Source: WLMZ01 sp043753895 (lineage in GTDB: Bacteria > Actinomycetota > Acidimicrobiia > Acidimicrobiales > Ilumatobacteraceae). From it: DNA of 64,000 nucleotides. The stretch is taken from positions 1-64,000 of the forward strand of contig JAYUWK010000053.1 in the NCBI GenBank assembly GCA_043753895.1, in the 5' to 3' direction. Shown here piece by piece: positions 49,374 to 57,611 of the stretch. The stretch's first letter is position 1. The number at the start of each line of letters is the position of its first letter. The position numbers and the translations under genes are program-made. The notes under the pieces were generated by a model, which was not told the DNA's origin, searched no databases, and worked only from the letters and a program-made list of their open reading frames with translations.

Positions 49374-50234
49374 GTGGAGACCATGTATCTCGCCGTCGAC
49401 ATCGGCGGAACCAAGCTTGCCGCCGGGGTGGTCGGAGACGACGGTCGGGTGATCGTGCGTGATCGCGTTGCGACGCCGCCCCGCGACGTGTGGGTGGCGA
49501 TCGAGCGACTCATCAAACGTGTCATCGCTGCTGCTCCCATGCCACTGCAGGCTGTCGGTGCCGGTTGCGGCGGCCCGATGGACCCTGTGGCTGGCACGGT
49601 GTCGCCGTTGCACATCCCGTCGCTCGTCAACTTCGAACTGCAGAGCGCGTTGGCCGAGACCACGGGTCTCGCGAGCTTCGTCGACAACGACGCGAAGGCG
49701 TTGACCCTGGGCGAGGCGTGGTGCGGTGCGGGCCGCGGCGAGATGAACATGGTCGGTGTCGTCGTCGGCACTGGTGTGGGAGGCGGCATTCTCAGCAACG
49801 GCCGACTGCTCGGTGGCCGCTTGGGGAACGCGGGTCACATTGGCCACATGATCGTCGAACCCGAGGGTCGACCCTGTGCGTGTGGTGGTGTCGGGTGCCT
49901 CGAGGCCTACGCGTGCGGGCCTGCGATCGAGGCTGAGACAGGTCGTCCACCGCAACGCGCGCCGCAGGCGATCATTGAACGAACCGGGCTGTTGGTGGGT
50001 CGTGCGCTCGCATCGTTGGCCGCCGTGGTCGACTTCAATGTTGCCGTGATCGGTGGTTCTGTGGCGCTCGGTTTCGGCGAACCGTTCTTCGCCGCTGCAC
50101 AACAAGAGATCGGCCAGCGCGCCAAACTCTCCTTCACCGAGGGCCTCGAGGTCCGACGCGCGGCACTTGGCGAACTCGCGCCCCTCGTCGGCGCCGCCGC
50201 ACTCGCCCGCCGAGGCCTGCTCGGACTGACATGA
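49374..50234 (+). CDS. ROK-family kinase or regulator-like protein
   Basis: A 286-residue ROK protein. LAVDIGGTKLAAGVV is at the N-terminus, FVDNDAKALTLGEAW and GTGVGGGILSNGRL in the middle, and the zinc motif CACGGVGCLE near residue 167. It has no helix-turn-helix, so it is a kinase type; glucose or another hexose is likely. The start is GTG at 49374 or ATG at 49383. It lies 20 nt upstream of the acyl-CoA dehydrogenase with no obvious functional link. Confidence 0.83.
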   Translation: METMYLAVDIGGTKLAAGVVGDDGRVIVRDRVATPPRDVWVAIERLIKRVIAAAPMPLQAVGAGCGGPMDPVAGTVSPLHIPSLVNFELQSALAETTGLASFVDNDAKALTLGEAWCGAGRGEMNMVGVVVGTGVGGGILSNGRLLGGRLGNAGHIGHMIVEPEGRPCACGGVGCLEAYACGPAIEAETGRPPQRAPQAIIERTGLLVGRALASLAAVVDFNVAVIGGSVALGFGEPFFAAAQQEIGQRAKLSFTEGLEVRRAALGELAPLVGAAALARRGLLGLT

Positions 50235-50254
50235 CCGCGCGGTAACATTTCCCC

Positions 50255-51469
50255 ATGCAGCCCACGTATACGCCAGAGGCAGAGTCGTACCGAGAAAAGG
50301 TGCAGGCCTTTCTCGCTGAGAAGCTCCCCACCAACTGGTTGGGAATCGGCCAACTCGAGGGCGATGAATTGCACGAATTCGTCACACAGTGGCGCGTCAC
50401 CCTGCACGAGGGTCGCTACCTTGCGCCGGGTTGGCCGGTGGAGTACGGCGGCGCCGGTCTCTCAGCACTCGAGCAGGTGATCACTGCCGAGGAGTTCGCC
50501 CGTGCAGGTGTGCCCACTGGTGGCCCCAACGACGTGTTCGGCATCCAGATGCTGGGCAACACCCTGCTGCAGTGGGGCACCGACGAGCAAAAGGCGTATT
50601 ACCTGCCGCGGATTCTCTCCAACGCGGACGTGTGGTGTCAGGGCTACAGCGAACCCAATGCCGGCTCTGACCTGTCGAACATCAGCCTTCGCGGCGAGCT
50701 CGACGGCGATCAATGGATCCTCAACGGTCAGAAGATCTGGACGTCGGCGGGTCACCTCGCCGACCACATCTTTACCCTCGCCCGCACCGATCCCGACTTG
50801 CCAAGACACAAGGGCATTTCTTTCCTGCTGGTCGACATGCGCCAGCCAGGTGTCGAGGTGCGCCCGATTCGGATGATCTCGGGCGAGAGCGAGTTCAACG
50901 AGGTTTTCTATACCGACGCAACCTGCCCCAAGGACAACGTCATCGGTGGCGTGAACAATGGTTGGGCGGTGGCGATGACGCTGCTCGGTTACGAGCGCGG
51001 CGAGGCTGCCGCCACGCTGCCGATCCGGTTTCAGGCCGAGCTCGACCGATTGATGATCATGGCCAAGGATCGCGGAGTGGCCAGCGACCCGATCATTCGT
51101 CAGCGCCTCGCGTGGTGCTACACGAAAGTGCAGATGATGCGTTATCTCGGGATGCGCACCCTCACCAAGTTCATGCAAGGACATCATCCCGGTCCCGATG
51201 GCGCGATCTTCAAGCTGTACTGGAGCGAATACCACAAGGTGGTCACCGAACTCTCGATGGACATCATGGGTCTCGATGGACTCACTCCCACGGGCCGTGG
51301 TCCATCGAGCGCATTCCAGACCGACGATGCCGGCGCGCCGAACTCCACGGCATCGTGGGCTGGGGTGTTCCTCAACTCGCGGGCCGGCACCATCTACGCA
51401 GGTTCCAGTCAGATCCAGCGCAACATCATCGGCGAGATGGTTCTCGGACTTCCCAAAGAGCCGAAGTAG
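50255..51469 (+). CDS. Acyl-CoA dehydrogenase family protein
   Basis: A 404-residue flavoenzyme of the acyl-CoA dehydrogenase fold. It has WCQGYSEPNAGSDLSN (FAD and substrate region), GQKIWTSAGHLADH, EVRPIRMISGESEFNEVF and the C-terminal FAD-binding SRAGTIYAGSSQIQRNIIGEMVLGLP (shown only as its parts SRAGTIYAGSS and QIQRNIIGE). The long N-terminal helix domain with WPVEYGGAGLS is typical of actinobacterial FadE enzymes. Substrate (fatty acid or steroid side chain) cannot be told. Start ATG at 50255. Confidence 0.88.
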   Translation: MQPTYTPEAESYREKVQAFLAEKLPTNWLGIGQLEGDELHEFVTQWRVTLHEGRYLAPGWPVEYGGAGLSALEQVITAEEFARAGVPTGGPNDVFGIQMLGNTLLQWGTDEQKAYYLPRILSNADVWCQGYSEPNAGSDLSNISLRGELDGDQWILNGQKIWTSAGHLADHIFTLARTDPDLPRHKGISFLLVDMRQPGVEVRPIRMISGESEFNEVFYTDATCPKDNVIGGVNNGWAVAMTLLGYERGEAAATLPIRFQAELDRLMIMAKDRGVASDPIIRQRLAWCYTKVQMMRYLGMRTLTKFMQGHHPGPDGAIFKLYWSEYHKVVTELSMDIMGLDGLTPTGRGPSSAFQTDDAGAPNSTASWAGVFLNSRAGTIYAGSSQIQRNIIGEMVLGLPKEPK

Positions 51470-51483
51470 TCGGACTTGCATCG

Positions 51484-51732
51484 ATGGCTTGGCTGCGTAT
51501 CGTGTTGGCTGTCGTGCGCCGTCCCCGACTGTGGCCAACAGCGTTTCGTCAGATGAGGCGTACTGCTGCACCCGGTTGGTACCGGCGGCCCCCGTTCTTG
51601 CCGGTGCCCGGTGGCGACTACCTCCGGTTTCGTCTCGTGACGCAATACGGAGACGCACATCATCGACCCGAGGCGGCAGATGTGGTGAACTACTTGTCGT
51701 GGTGCCGACAATGGAACAGCGACAACCACTGA
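51484..51732 (+). CDS. Small conserved actinobacterial protein
   Basis: An 82-residue protein: an amphipathic basic N-terminus (MAWLRIVLAVVRRPRLW), then RPPFLPVPGGDYLRFRLVTQYGD and a helix ending NYLSWCRQWN. I recall similar short proteins in other actinobacteria, where they also lie near an HNH nuclease gene, but no function is known. ATG at 51484 follows the dehydrogenase stop by 14 nt. The frame is open further upstream only as a shadow of that gene. Confidence 0.7.
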   Translation: MAWLRIVLAVVRRPRLWPTAFRQMRRTAAPGWYRRPPFLPVPGGDYLRFRLVTQYGDAHHRPEAADVVNYLSWCRQWNSDNH

Positions 51733-51811
51733 TGCGACCCGATCCGGCTCGTCCCTCTGAGGCCATAAACCCTCTGTTCATCAACCGACCCGATCGCTAG
51801 GGTCGATCTTC

Positions 51812-52309
51812 ATGCGCAGAGCTCTCGTGTTAAATGCAACCTACGAGCCGCTGAGCGTGGTACCTGCCCGTCGGGCGGCCTGTCTGGTGTTAGCCGACAA
51901 AGCCGATCTCGTCGAGGACGATGGCACCGAGATTCGCTCGGAGAGTCTCTCCCTGCGCAACCCCTTGGTCATCCGTTTGCGTTACGTGGTCAAGGTGCCG
52001 TACCACCGCCGCACCGCGCTGTCGCGCCGTGCCGTGTTCGTGCGTGACAATCATCTCTGTCAGTACTGCGGCGGGCACGCCGACTCGATCGACCACGTGA
52101 TGCCGCGCTCGCGTGGCGGCCGGAACGAATGGGAGAACGTTGCCGCCGCATGCCGGCCGTGCAATCTACACAAGCGCGATCGCACCCCCGACGAGGCCAA
52201 CATGCGCCTTGCCCAAGTGCCGCGCGCGCCGCGCGAGCAAGCGTGGGTGGTCGTTAGCGTGGGTCGAGTGCCCGAAGCATGGAAACCGTATCTGGCGGTT
52301 GCGTCGTAA
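51812..52309 (+). CDS. HNH endonuclease family protein
   Basis: A 165-residue protein of a chromosomal HNH family common in actinobacteria. The first half (ALVLNATYEPLSVVPARRA) is a conserved leader domain. The nuclease motif has zinc Cys pairs CQYC and CRPC, with SIDHVMPRSRGG and ENVAAACRPCNLHKRDRTP. It is not linked to a phage or intein, and a housekeeping DNA-processing role is likely but unknown. It ends within the lipoate-ligase-like gene. Confidence 0.87.
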   Translation: MRRALVLNATYEPLSVVPARRAACLVLADKADLVEDDGTEIRSESLSLRNPLVIRLRYVVKVPYHRRTALSRRAVFVRDNHLCQYCGGHADSIDHVMPRSRGGRNEWENVAAACRPCNLHKRDRTPDEANMRLAQVPRAPREQAWVVVSVGRVPEAWKPYLAVAS

Positions 52310-52995
52310 AACTTGTGTGCCCGGGGCATGCTGACCACGTGTGGCAGGTGAGTATCGATCGAGGCCTGGCGGCCGACTTCCACAGCCGCGCCATGACTGA
52401 GCCCATCGCGGCCACGCTCAGTTGGTTCGAAGTCGAACGGTCCGCTCTCGTACTCGGCTCCGCACAACCCATCGCTCTGATCGATGCAGCGGCATGCGCT
52501 GCTCGCGGTGTCGACATCGTGCGCCGCCGCAGCGGTGGCGGGGCGGTCCTACTCGAACCGGGCGATGTGTTGTGGGCCGATGTCCTGATTCCCGTTGGGC
52601 ATCCGCATTGGACACCCGACGTCAGTTCGTCGGCCTGGTGGCTGGGCGAGGCGTGGCTGCGCGCGCTGGCATCGTTGGGGATGTCGGGACTCGGTGTGCA
52701 CCGTGGCCCGATGGTTCGTAACGACTGGTCATCGCGCGTCTGCTTCGCAGGTGTCGGCGGGGGAGAAGTGATGCTCGGCGACCGCAAGGTCGTGGGCATC
52801 AGCCAGCGGCGCACCCGTGCCGGGGCGCGCTTTCAGTGTGCGGTGTATCACCACTGGCGCCCGGAAGAGCACGTGCCCTTGTTCGCCGCACCCGGACCGA
52901 GTGCCGCCGATCTCACCGACCTCGTCGCCACGGTTCCGATGTCGTTCGCGCAGATACGTCGGGCGTTGCTCGAAGCTCTCGCCGGTCCCACCTGA
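52279..52995 (+). CDS. Lipoate-protein-ligase-A-like protein
   Basis: A 238-residue protein of the biotin/lipoate ligase fold. It has VRRRSGGGAVLLEPGD (the RRxxGGGxV substrate loop) and GDRKVVGISQRRTRAGARFQ with the conserved lysine. It is shorter than full LplA and lacks its accessory domain, so it may be an octanoyl/lipoyl transferase or a ligase needing a partner. The start is uncertain: ATG at 52279 overlaps the HNH gene by 31 nt, and GTG at 52315 or 52339 are alternatives. No ribosome binding site decides. Confidence 0.75.
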   Translation: METVSGGCVVKLVCPGHADHVWQVSIDRGLAADFHSRAMTEPIAATLSWFEVERSALVLGSAQPIALIDAAACAARGVDIVRRRSGGGAVLLEPGDVLWADVLIPVGHPHWTPDVSSSAWWLGEAWLRALASLGMSGLGVHRGPMVRNDWSSRVCFAGVGGGEVMLGDRKVVGISQRRTRAGARFQCAVYHHWRPEEHVPLFAAPGPSAADLTDLVATVPMSFAQIRRALLEALAGPT

Positions 52996-53053
52996 ACCGA
53001 GCACCTGCCGCCACCGCCGCCGCGGCTTCAGCAGCGGCCGCCACCGCAATATC

Positions 53054-53103
53054 TGACTCGGCGTCAACAACGGACTCGGCGTCAATAACTGACTCGGATT
53101 CGG
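53054..53103. repeat. 18-bp repeat, two and a partial copy
   Basis: TGACTCGGCGTCAACAAC, GGACTCGGCGTCAATAAC and a partial TGACTCGGATTCGG follow one another downstream of the lipoate-ligase-like gene, in the gap before mraZ. Confidence 0.75.
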
Positions 53104-53105
53104 AA

Positions 53106-53128
53106 TTTGGCCGATTTCCTCGGCCAAA
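53106..53128 (+). terminator. Hairpin downstream of the lipoate-ligase-like gene
   Basis: TTTGGCCGA (53106-53114) and TCGGCCAAA (53120-53128) form a perfect 9-bp stem with a TTTCC loop, about 110 nt past the stop codon. No T-run follows. It is the likely end of the upstream transcription unit. Confidence 0.5.
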
Positions 53129-53185
53129 CGGTTGAGCACCGGCGATGTGGCGTGTGGTAGTTGAGGGGTAGCTGGAGTCTCCCCA

Positions 53186-53218
53186 CTGTCTATTCGCGCG
53201 CTACGCGCGAATAGACAG
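53186..53218. terminator. Perfect 15-bp hairpin upstream of the dcw promoter
   Basis: CTGTCTATTCGCGCG (53186-53200) and CGCGCGAATAGACAG (53204-53218) are exact inverted copies separated only by CTA. A 15-bp perfect stem with a triloop is the strongest structure in the window. It lies 85 nt before the dcw -35 box and could insulate the cluster from upstream transcription, in either direction. No T-tract adjoins it. The complement of a TGGGGAGAC box (53177-53185) lies directly beside it. Confidence 0.6.
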
Positions 53219-53302
53219 CGAGATATACAGGTACTTCGCGCGCTTCATCACTATTTGTCGATGGCTGTGGGCGAAGAAATCGCCAAAAGTGGGGAGAATT
53301 AA

Positions 53303-53331
53303 TTGACAGTAGGCATGAAGTGGGGCATAGT
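53303..53331 (+). promoter_or_regulatory. Probable dcw promoter
   Basis: TTGACA at 53303-53308 is a perfect -35 box. A 17-nt spacer leads to CATAGT at 53326-53331, a fair -10 box (4 of 6 matches to TATAAT). It is the best sigma-70-type promoter seen in the window, about 70 nt before the mraZ start, and the operator repeats overlap its -10 box. Confidence 0.65.
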
Positions 53332-53345
53332 GGGGAGACGTGGGA
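53321..53345 (+). promoter_or_regulatory. Apparent MraZ operator
   Basis: TGGGG at 53321, TGGGG at 53331 and TGGGA at 53341 are spaced exactly 10 bp apart (5-bp box, 5-bp spacer). This is the arrangement of TGGGN repeats bound by MraZ at dcw promoters in other bacteria. The boxes cover the -10 region, fitting autorepression. A further TGGGG lies at 53290, and a reverse-strand CCCACGT at 53352-53358 pairs with ACGTGGG (53338-53344) to form a 7-bp stem in the leader. Confidence 0.75.
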
Positions 53346-53399
53346 TCCCGACCCACGTGAGGCACCGATCGGGAAGAAATCAAGGGCGAACGCAGCGCA

Positions 53400-53822
53400 A
53401 TGCAGAAGTTCCTCGGCGTTTTCGAACGTCAACTCGACATCAAGGGTCGGTTGGCGCTTCCTGCGACGTATCGAGCGCGCCTGGGCACGAGCTGCTATCT
53501 GACCTTGGGAACCAGCAACAGCATCGAGGTCTTCACGACTGAGAAGTTCGACGAGGAAGCAGACCGAATGCAAGCACTTCAGGCAGCAGGTCAGATCAGC
53601 ATGGATCGCCTGCGCACGTTCTCGGCCCGGGCCACGTCCATCGAGCCCGACGCACAAGGGCGGATCTATCTCGATGACCGCCTCCGCACGCACGCCCGCC
53701 TCGATGTGAAGGGTCCCGTCATCGTGATGGGTCGGCTCGACCGCATCGAGATCTGCTCCGTCGAGCGTTACGACCGCAGCATGACCAACGGCGAGCAGGA
53801 GTTCTCCGAAACGCTCCCGTGA
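53400..53822 (+). CDS. mraZ: Transcriptional regulator MraZ
   Basis: A 140-residue protein of two SpoVT/AbrB-like half domains: FLGVFERQLDIKGRLALPATYR (shown in part; D-x-KGR-xxxP signature) and EPDAQGRIYLDDRLRTHARL. MraZ forms a ring that binds direct repeats before the dcw cluster and represses it. Just such repeats occur 55-80 nt upstream. The ribosome binding site is poor (AGGG, 15 nt away), which may keep its level low. It opens the cluster as in most bacteria. Confidence 0.93.
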   Translation: MQKFLGVFERQLDIKGRLALPATYRARLGTSCYLTLGTSNSIEVFTTEKFDEEADRMQALQAAGQISMDRLRTFSARATSIEPDAQGRIYLDDRLRTHARLDVKGPVIVMGRLDRIEICSVERYDRSMTNGEQEFSETLP

Positions 53823-53955
53823 CTCGCCGGACCGTTGCAGGTACTGCTCGCCCGAACGAACACGACATTCGACACGAAAGGGGGCCGAGGCCCGAAGCAC
53901 GACGACAGCACGAACAATCAGGTCCGCACATGTGCAGAACAACTCGAGGAACCCC

Positions 53956-54975
53956 GTGGATACAACCAACTCAGCGAGTGATGACGTGACGAGCGACAAC
54001 GCCACCGAGTTTCATCACCTGCCGGTGATGGCACGTGAGATCGTCGAGGCGTTTGCCTCGGTCCCAAGCGGCGTGGTGCTCGACGCCACGCTTGGCGGGG
54101 GAGGCCACGCCGAGTTGATCCTCGAGACGTATCCGCACCTGAGCATCCTCGGTATCGATCGAGACCTGAGCGCATTGGCCGCAGCAACCCAGCGGCTGGT
54201 GCGATTCGGAGATCGCCTCCAAACCGTGCACTGTCGCTTCGATCGCCTTGCTACAGCCATGACCACCGCACACGTTGTCAGCCTCAGCGGGGCGCTGTTC
54301 GACCTCGGCGTCTCATCGCCGCAGTTGGACCGCGCCGACCGTGGATTCTCTTACCGCCACGACGCACCACTCGACATGCGCATGGACTCTTCGGAGCCCT
54401 GGAGCGCCGCCGACGTCGTCAACGGTTTCTCCGAGCAGGAACTCACCCGGATCCTGTTTGAGTTTGGCGACGAGCGATTCGCCCCCCGAATCGCTCGCGC
54501 CATCATCGCCCACCGCCCGATCGAGTTGACTGCGGAACTCGCCGAGGTCATCGTGTCGGCCATTCCGGCAGCGGCGCGTCGCCGGGGTGGCCACCCCGCG
54601 AAGCGCTCGTTCCAGGCGATTCGTATCGCCGTGAACCGCGAGCTCGAGATTCTTCCCGGTGCTATCGACGCTGCGATCACTGCGACCGATGTCGGGGGTC
54701 GAATTGCTGTGCTCTCGTATCACTCCGGCGAGGATCGCATCGTGAAGGAACGCTTTCGTTCGGCAGAGACCGGCGACTGCACCTGCCCCACAGCACTTCC
54801 GTGTGTGTGCGGAGCCGTTCGCACCGTGCGCTTGGTGCGGCGCGTCCCGCGCACGCCATCGGATGCTGAGGTTGCCGGCAATCGCCGTGCCGCCTCGGCG
54901 CGATTGCGCGTTGTCGAAAGGATCGCGGTCAAATCGACCGCATTCGACGAGCCGATTGTGGGGGCCCTGACGTGA
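53956..54975 (+). CDS. rsmH: 16S rRNA (cytosine-1402-N4)-methyltransferase
   Basis: SAM-dependent methyltransferase (MraW), about 339 residues. HHLPVMAREIVE opens the conserved part, LDATLGGGGHAELIL is the SAM loop, GALFDLGVSSPQLD follows, and ALQ-type motifs HPAKRSFQAIRIAVNRELE and VLSYHSGEDRIVKERF are diagnostic. GTG at 53956 is preferred over GTG at 53932 because GAGGA lies 6 nt before it. The C-terminus has a Cys cluster (CTCPTALPCVCG), as in many members. Its stop overlaps ftsL (GTGA). Confidence 0.93.
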   Translation: MDTTNSASDDVTSDNATEFHHLPVMAREIVEAFASVPSGVVLDATLGGGGHAELILETYPHLSILGIDRDLSALAAATQRLVRFGDRLQTVHCRFDRLATAMTTAHVVSLSGALFDLGVSSPQLDRADRGFSYRHDAPLDMRMDSSEPWSAADVVNGFSEQELTRILFEFGDERFAPRIARAIIAHRPIELTAELAEVIVSAIPAAARRRGGHPAKRSFQAIRIAVNRELEILPGAIDAAITATDVGGRIAVLSYHSGEDRIVKERFRSAETGDCTCPTALPCVCGAVRTVRLVRRVPRTPSDAEVAGNRRAASARLRVVERIAVKSTAFDEPIVGALT

Positions 54976-55517
54976 GCGCAGTCGCGCCACTGCGCGATCA
55001 GCCTGAGCGTTCTTCGCCTCGTCCCTCCAACAGCCGGGTGGAGCGGCGGCCGATGAGCCGCATCACCGACGCCGAGGCGCTCCCGGCCACAGGTAAGGCG
55101 ACTGCACGACCAGTGCTGCAGGTCGTGCCGCGTCGACGTCGCGCCGCAAGCATCGTGGCGACCTGCAGTGTTGTGCTCTTCGGTCTGCTGCTCGGCGCTG
55201 TGGCGTTCCAGACCCGGATCGCCCAGAATCAACTCGCGCTCGACACGACCGAGCGAGCGGTCAAGGATGCACGCGAGCGCTACGACGTCCTGCGGCGCGC
55301 CCGGGCCGAACTGCGCTCACCCAATCGGCTCGCTGTCGAAGCCACGCGCCTCGGCATGGTGCCAGCAGACAACGGCGCGTTCATGACGATCTCGCCAGAA
55401 ACGGTGGCGCGCATGACGGCGACTGCCGGTTGGTTGGCCGGCAACGTGGCCGAGAACACGGTGTCGTCATTCGATCAGTTCGGCGCGGTGAAGGCCGTGG
55501 CCGGGGACGCACCATGA
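54972..55517 (+). CDS. ftsL: FtsL-like septal membrane protein
   Basis: A 181-residue bitopic protein: a basic cytoplasmic N-terminus of about 55 residues, one membrane helix (VATCSVVLFGLLLGAVAF, about 58-75), and an extracytoplasmic heptad region (RIAQNQLALDTTERAVKDAR, then RYDVLRRARAEL) ending LGMVPADNG. Sequence conservation in FtsL is weak, so the call rests on topology and its position between rsmH and ftsI. Coupled to both by GTGA and ATGA. Confidence 0.82.
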   Translation: MSAVAPLRDQPERSSPRPSNSRVERRPMSRITDAEALPATGKATARPVLQVVPRRRRAASIVATCSVVLFGLLLGAVAFQTRIAQNQLALDTTERAVKDARERYDVLRRARAELRSPNRLAVEATRLGMVPADNGAFMTISPETVARMTATAGWLAGNVAENTVSSFDQFGAVKAVAGDAP

Positions 55518-57601
55518 CCGAGCACCGTCGCCCAGCAGTGTCCACGCGTGGCGCTCGAACTCATGGCCGTATCGATCATCGTTCAGCGCCAACGACGGCC
55601 AAGCCAGCGGTCGGCGCACCGCGAGCGGTGCCACGCGGATCGCGTCACGCCCAGCGCCCGACCCCCGGAACAAACAGGTCCGCGACGAACAGGTCGGGGC
55701 AGGCCGCATCCACTCCAAGCAGGTCGCATCGGGCCGTTTCTCCTGCGCCGGTGCCCGCGAAGGATCGCGCCAATCGGGCGGCCAAGCGCAGCGTCAAGCG
55801 TCCAGCCGATCGCCCGTTGCAACGTCGGGCTGTTCGCTCGCGTGCCCACGTGTCCCGCGTGTTCCGGGCCGGCCAGCCGCATCGTCGACTGATCACGTTC
55901 TTCGTACTGACGGTGCTCGTCTTCGGCACAGTGCTGACACGCGTCACCATTTTGCAGACAGCGGACGCAGGCTCGTACACGCTTGCGGGTACACACCAGC
56001 GCACGCAAGAAACGGTCCTCCGTGCGAGCCGTGGAGTGATCTTCGATCGCAACGGTGACGAACTTGCACTCTCGGTGCCGGCCACAACGATTTTCGTCAA
56101 TCCGAAACTGGTCGGTGACCCTGACGCCACAGCTGGCGCACTTGCCACGATGTTGCAACTCACGCCCACCAAGCAGCAGGCATTGGCCGACGCAATGAGC
56201 AACAAGGACAAGAGCTTCGTGTACGTGGCTCGTCAGATCGACGACAAGACGGCGTCGTCGGTGATGGCCCTCAAGCTCGCTGGAGTCGACTCGTATCGTG
56301 AAAGCACGCGGGTGATTCCCGGCGGCGATCTAGCCCGCGGTGTGATTGGTCGCACCGATACCGACGGACGCGGTACGGCTGGACTCGAACAGCAATACGA
56401 CGCGATCCTCACCGGTGTCGATGGCGAACTGGTCCGCCAGCACGATCGTGCCGGACGCTCGATCCCCGGATCTGGCACGGTCACAGTTCCAGCAGTGCCC
56501 GGCAAGGACGTTGTATCGACCATCGATCGTTCGATCCAGTTCACGCTCGAGCAGGCCCTGCTTGCGCGAGCCAGTGAACTCGGTGCACGTGGCGGCACGG
56601 CCGTCGTGGAGGAAACCGGTACAGGCAACATCTTGGCCATGGCCAGCGTGCGTCGCGACGACCAAGGCGTGTATCACGTGACCACGGCCAATGTCGGGGC
56701 CGTCGATTCCTACGAGCCGGGTTCGGTGGCCAAGGTGGTCACCATCGCAGCCGGTCTCAACGAGGGTGTCGTGACGCCGGATAGCACGTTACGTGTGCAA
56801 GGCAAGATCGTATACAACAGCGGAACCCCATGGCAGTTCACCATTAGCGATGCCGAAGTGCACGGCACCGAGGTCATGTCGGTCCACCAAATCCTCGTGC
56901 ATTCCTCGAACATCGGAACGATCGGCGTCTCCGAAAAGCTGGGCCCGGAAAAGCAGTACGACTACATGACGGCGTTCGGTCTCGGCCAGCGTTCGGATCT
57001 GAACTTCCCGGGTGAGTCAAAGGGCATCCTCAAGCCATGGCAACAGTGGCAGGGCACCGAGAAGATCACTCCGGCGTACGGCTACGGCGTTGCGGCGACG
57101 GCTATCCAGCTGATCGGTGCCGTCAACACGATCGCCAACAACGGCGTGTATGTCGCACCTCGCCTCGTTCAGGCCACCATCGGCAAAGACGGCACGATGC
57201 AGCCTGTTGCGCCGTCGGCGACGCACGTCGTGCTCACCCCGCAGACGGCACAGTCGATGAACGAGATCATGCGCGATGTGGTGTGCAACGGCACAGCCAC
57301 GCGCGCCCAGGTCGATGGCATCACGATCGCCGGTAAGACGGGCACGGGCATCAAAGCCATCGCCGGCCAGTATGCAACGGCGGCCAAGGACAAGGCGTAC
57401 TACTCATCGTTCGTCGGGTTCTTCCCTGCCGAGGCACCCCGAGTGACGACACTCATCTCCATCGACGAGCCGCCGGCCGGCAACATCGACCGCTTCGGCG
57501 GTACCGCTGCTGCTCCGGTGTTCCAGGCAGTCGTCCCCACGATCATGCATCAGCTCGGCATCCAGCCGCCCACCACCACCGGTGGATGCCCGAAGAAATG
57601 A
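55514..57601 (+). CDS. ftsI: Penicillin-binding protein FtsI (PBP3, septal transpeptidase)
   Basis: Class B transpeptidase for septal peptidoglycan, 695 residues. A very long basic, Pro/Ala/Arg-rich cytoplasmic tail (about 125 residues) precedes a membrane helix (LITFFVLTVLVFGTVLTRV). A dimerisation domain follows, then the transpeptidase with SxxK S404-K407 (SVAK), SxN S464-N466 (SSN) and K608-TG. ATG at 55514 overlaps ftsL. The extended basic tail is longer than in most FtsI proteins, where about 20-40 residues is usual, but actinobacterial ones are often extended. Confidence 0.93.
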   Translation: MTEHRRPAVSTRGARTHGRIDHRSAPTTAKPAVGAPRAVPRGSRHAQRPTPGTNRSATNRSGQAASTPSRSHRAVSPAPVPAKDRANRAAKRSVKRPADRPLQRRAVRSRAHVSRVFRAGQPHRRLITFFVLTVLVFGTVLTRVTILQTADAGSYTLAGTHQRTQETVLRASRGVIFDRNGDELALSVPATTIFVNPKLVGDPDATAGALATMLQLTPTKQQALADAMSNKDKSFVYVARQIDDKTASSVMALKLAGVDSYRESTRVIPGGDLARGVIGRTDTDGRGTAGLEQQYDAILTGVDGELVRQHDRAGRSIPGSGTVTVPAVPGKDVVSTIDRSIQFTLEQALLARASELGARGGTAVVEETGTGNILAMASVRRDDQGVYHVTTANVGAVDSYEPGSVAKVVTIAAGLNEGVVTPDSTLRVQGKIVYNSGTPWQFTISDAEVHGTEVMSVHQILVHSSNIGTIGVSEKLGPEKQYDYMTAFGLGQRSDLNFPGESKGILKPWQQWQGTEKITPAYGYGVAATAIQLIGAVNTIANNGVYVAPRLVQATIGKDGTMQPVAPSATHVVLTPQTAQSMNEIMRDVVCNGTATRAQVDGITIAGKTGTGIKAIAGQYATAAKDKAYYSSFVGFFPAEAPRVTTLISIDEPPAGNIDRFGGTAAAPVFQAVVPTIMHQLGIQPPTTTGGCPKK

Positions 57602-57611
57602 CAGCACGGCC

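Noticed and set aside
50462..51784. 440-codon minus-strand frame opposite the acyl-CoA dehydrogenase
   Set aside because: The plus-strand gene has well-preserved motifs; the reverse frame is a shadow.
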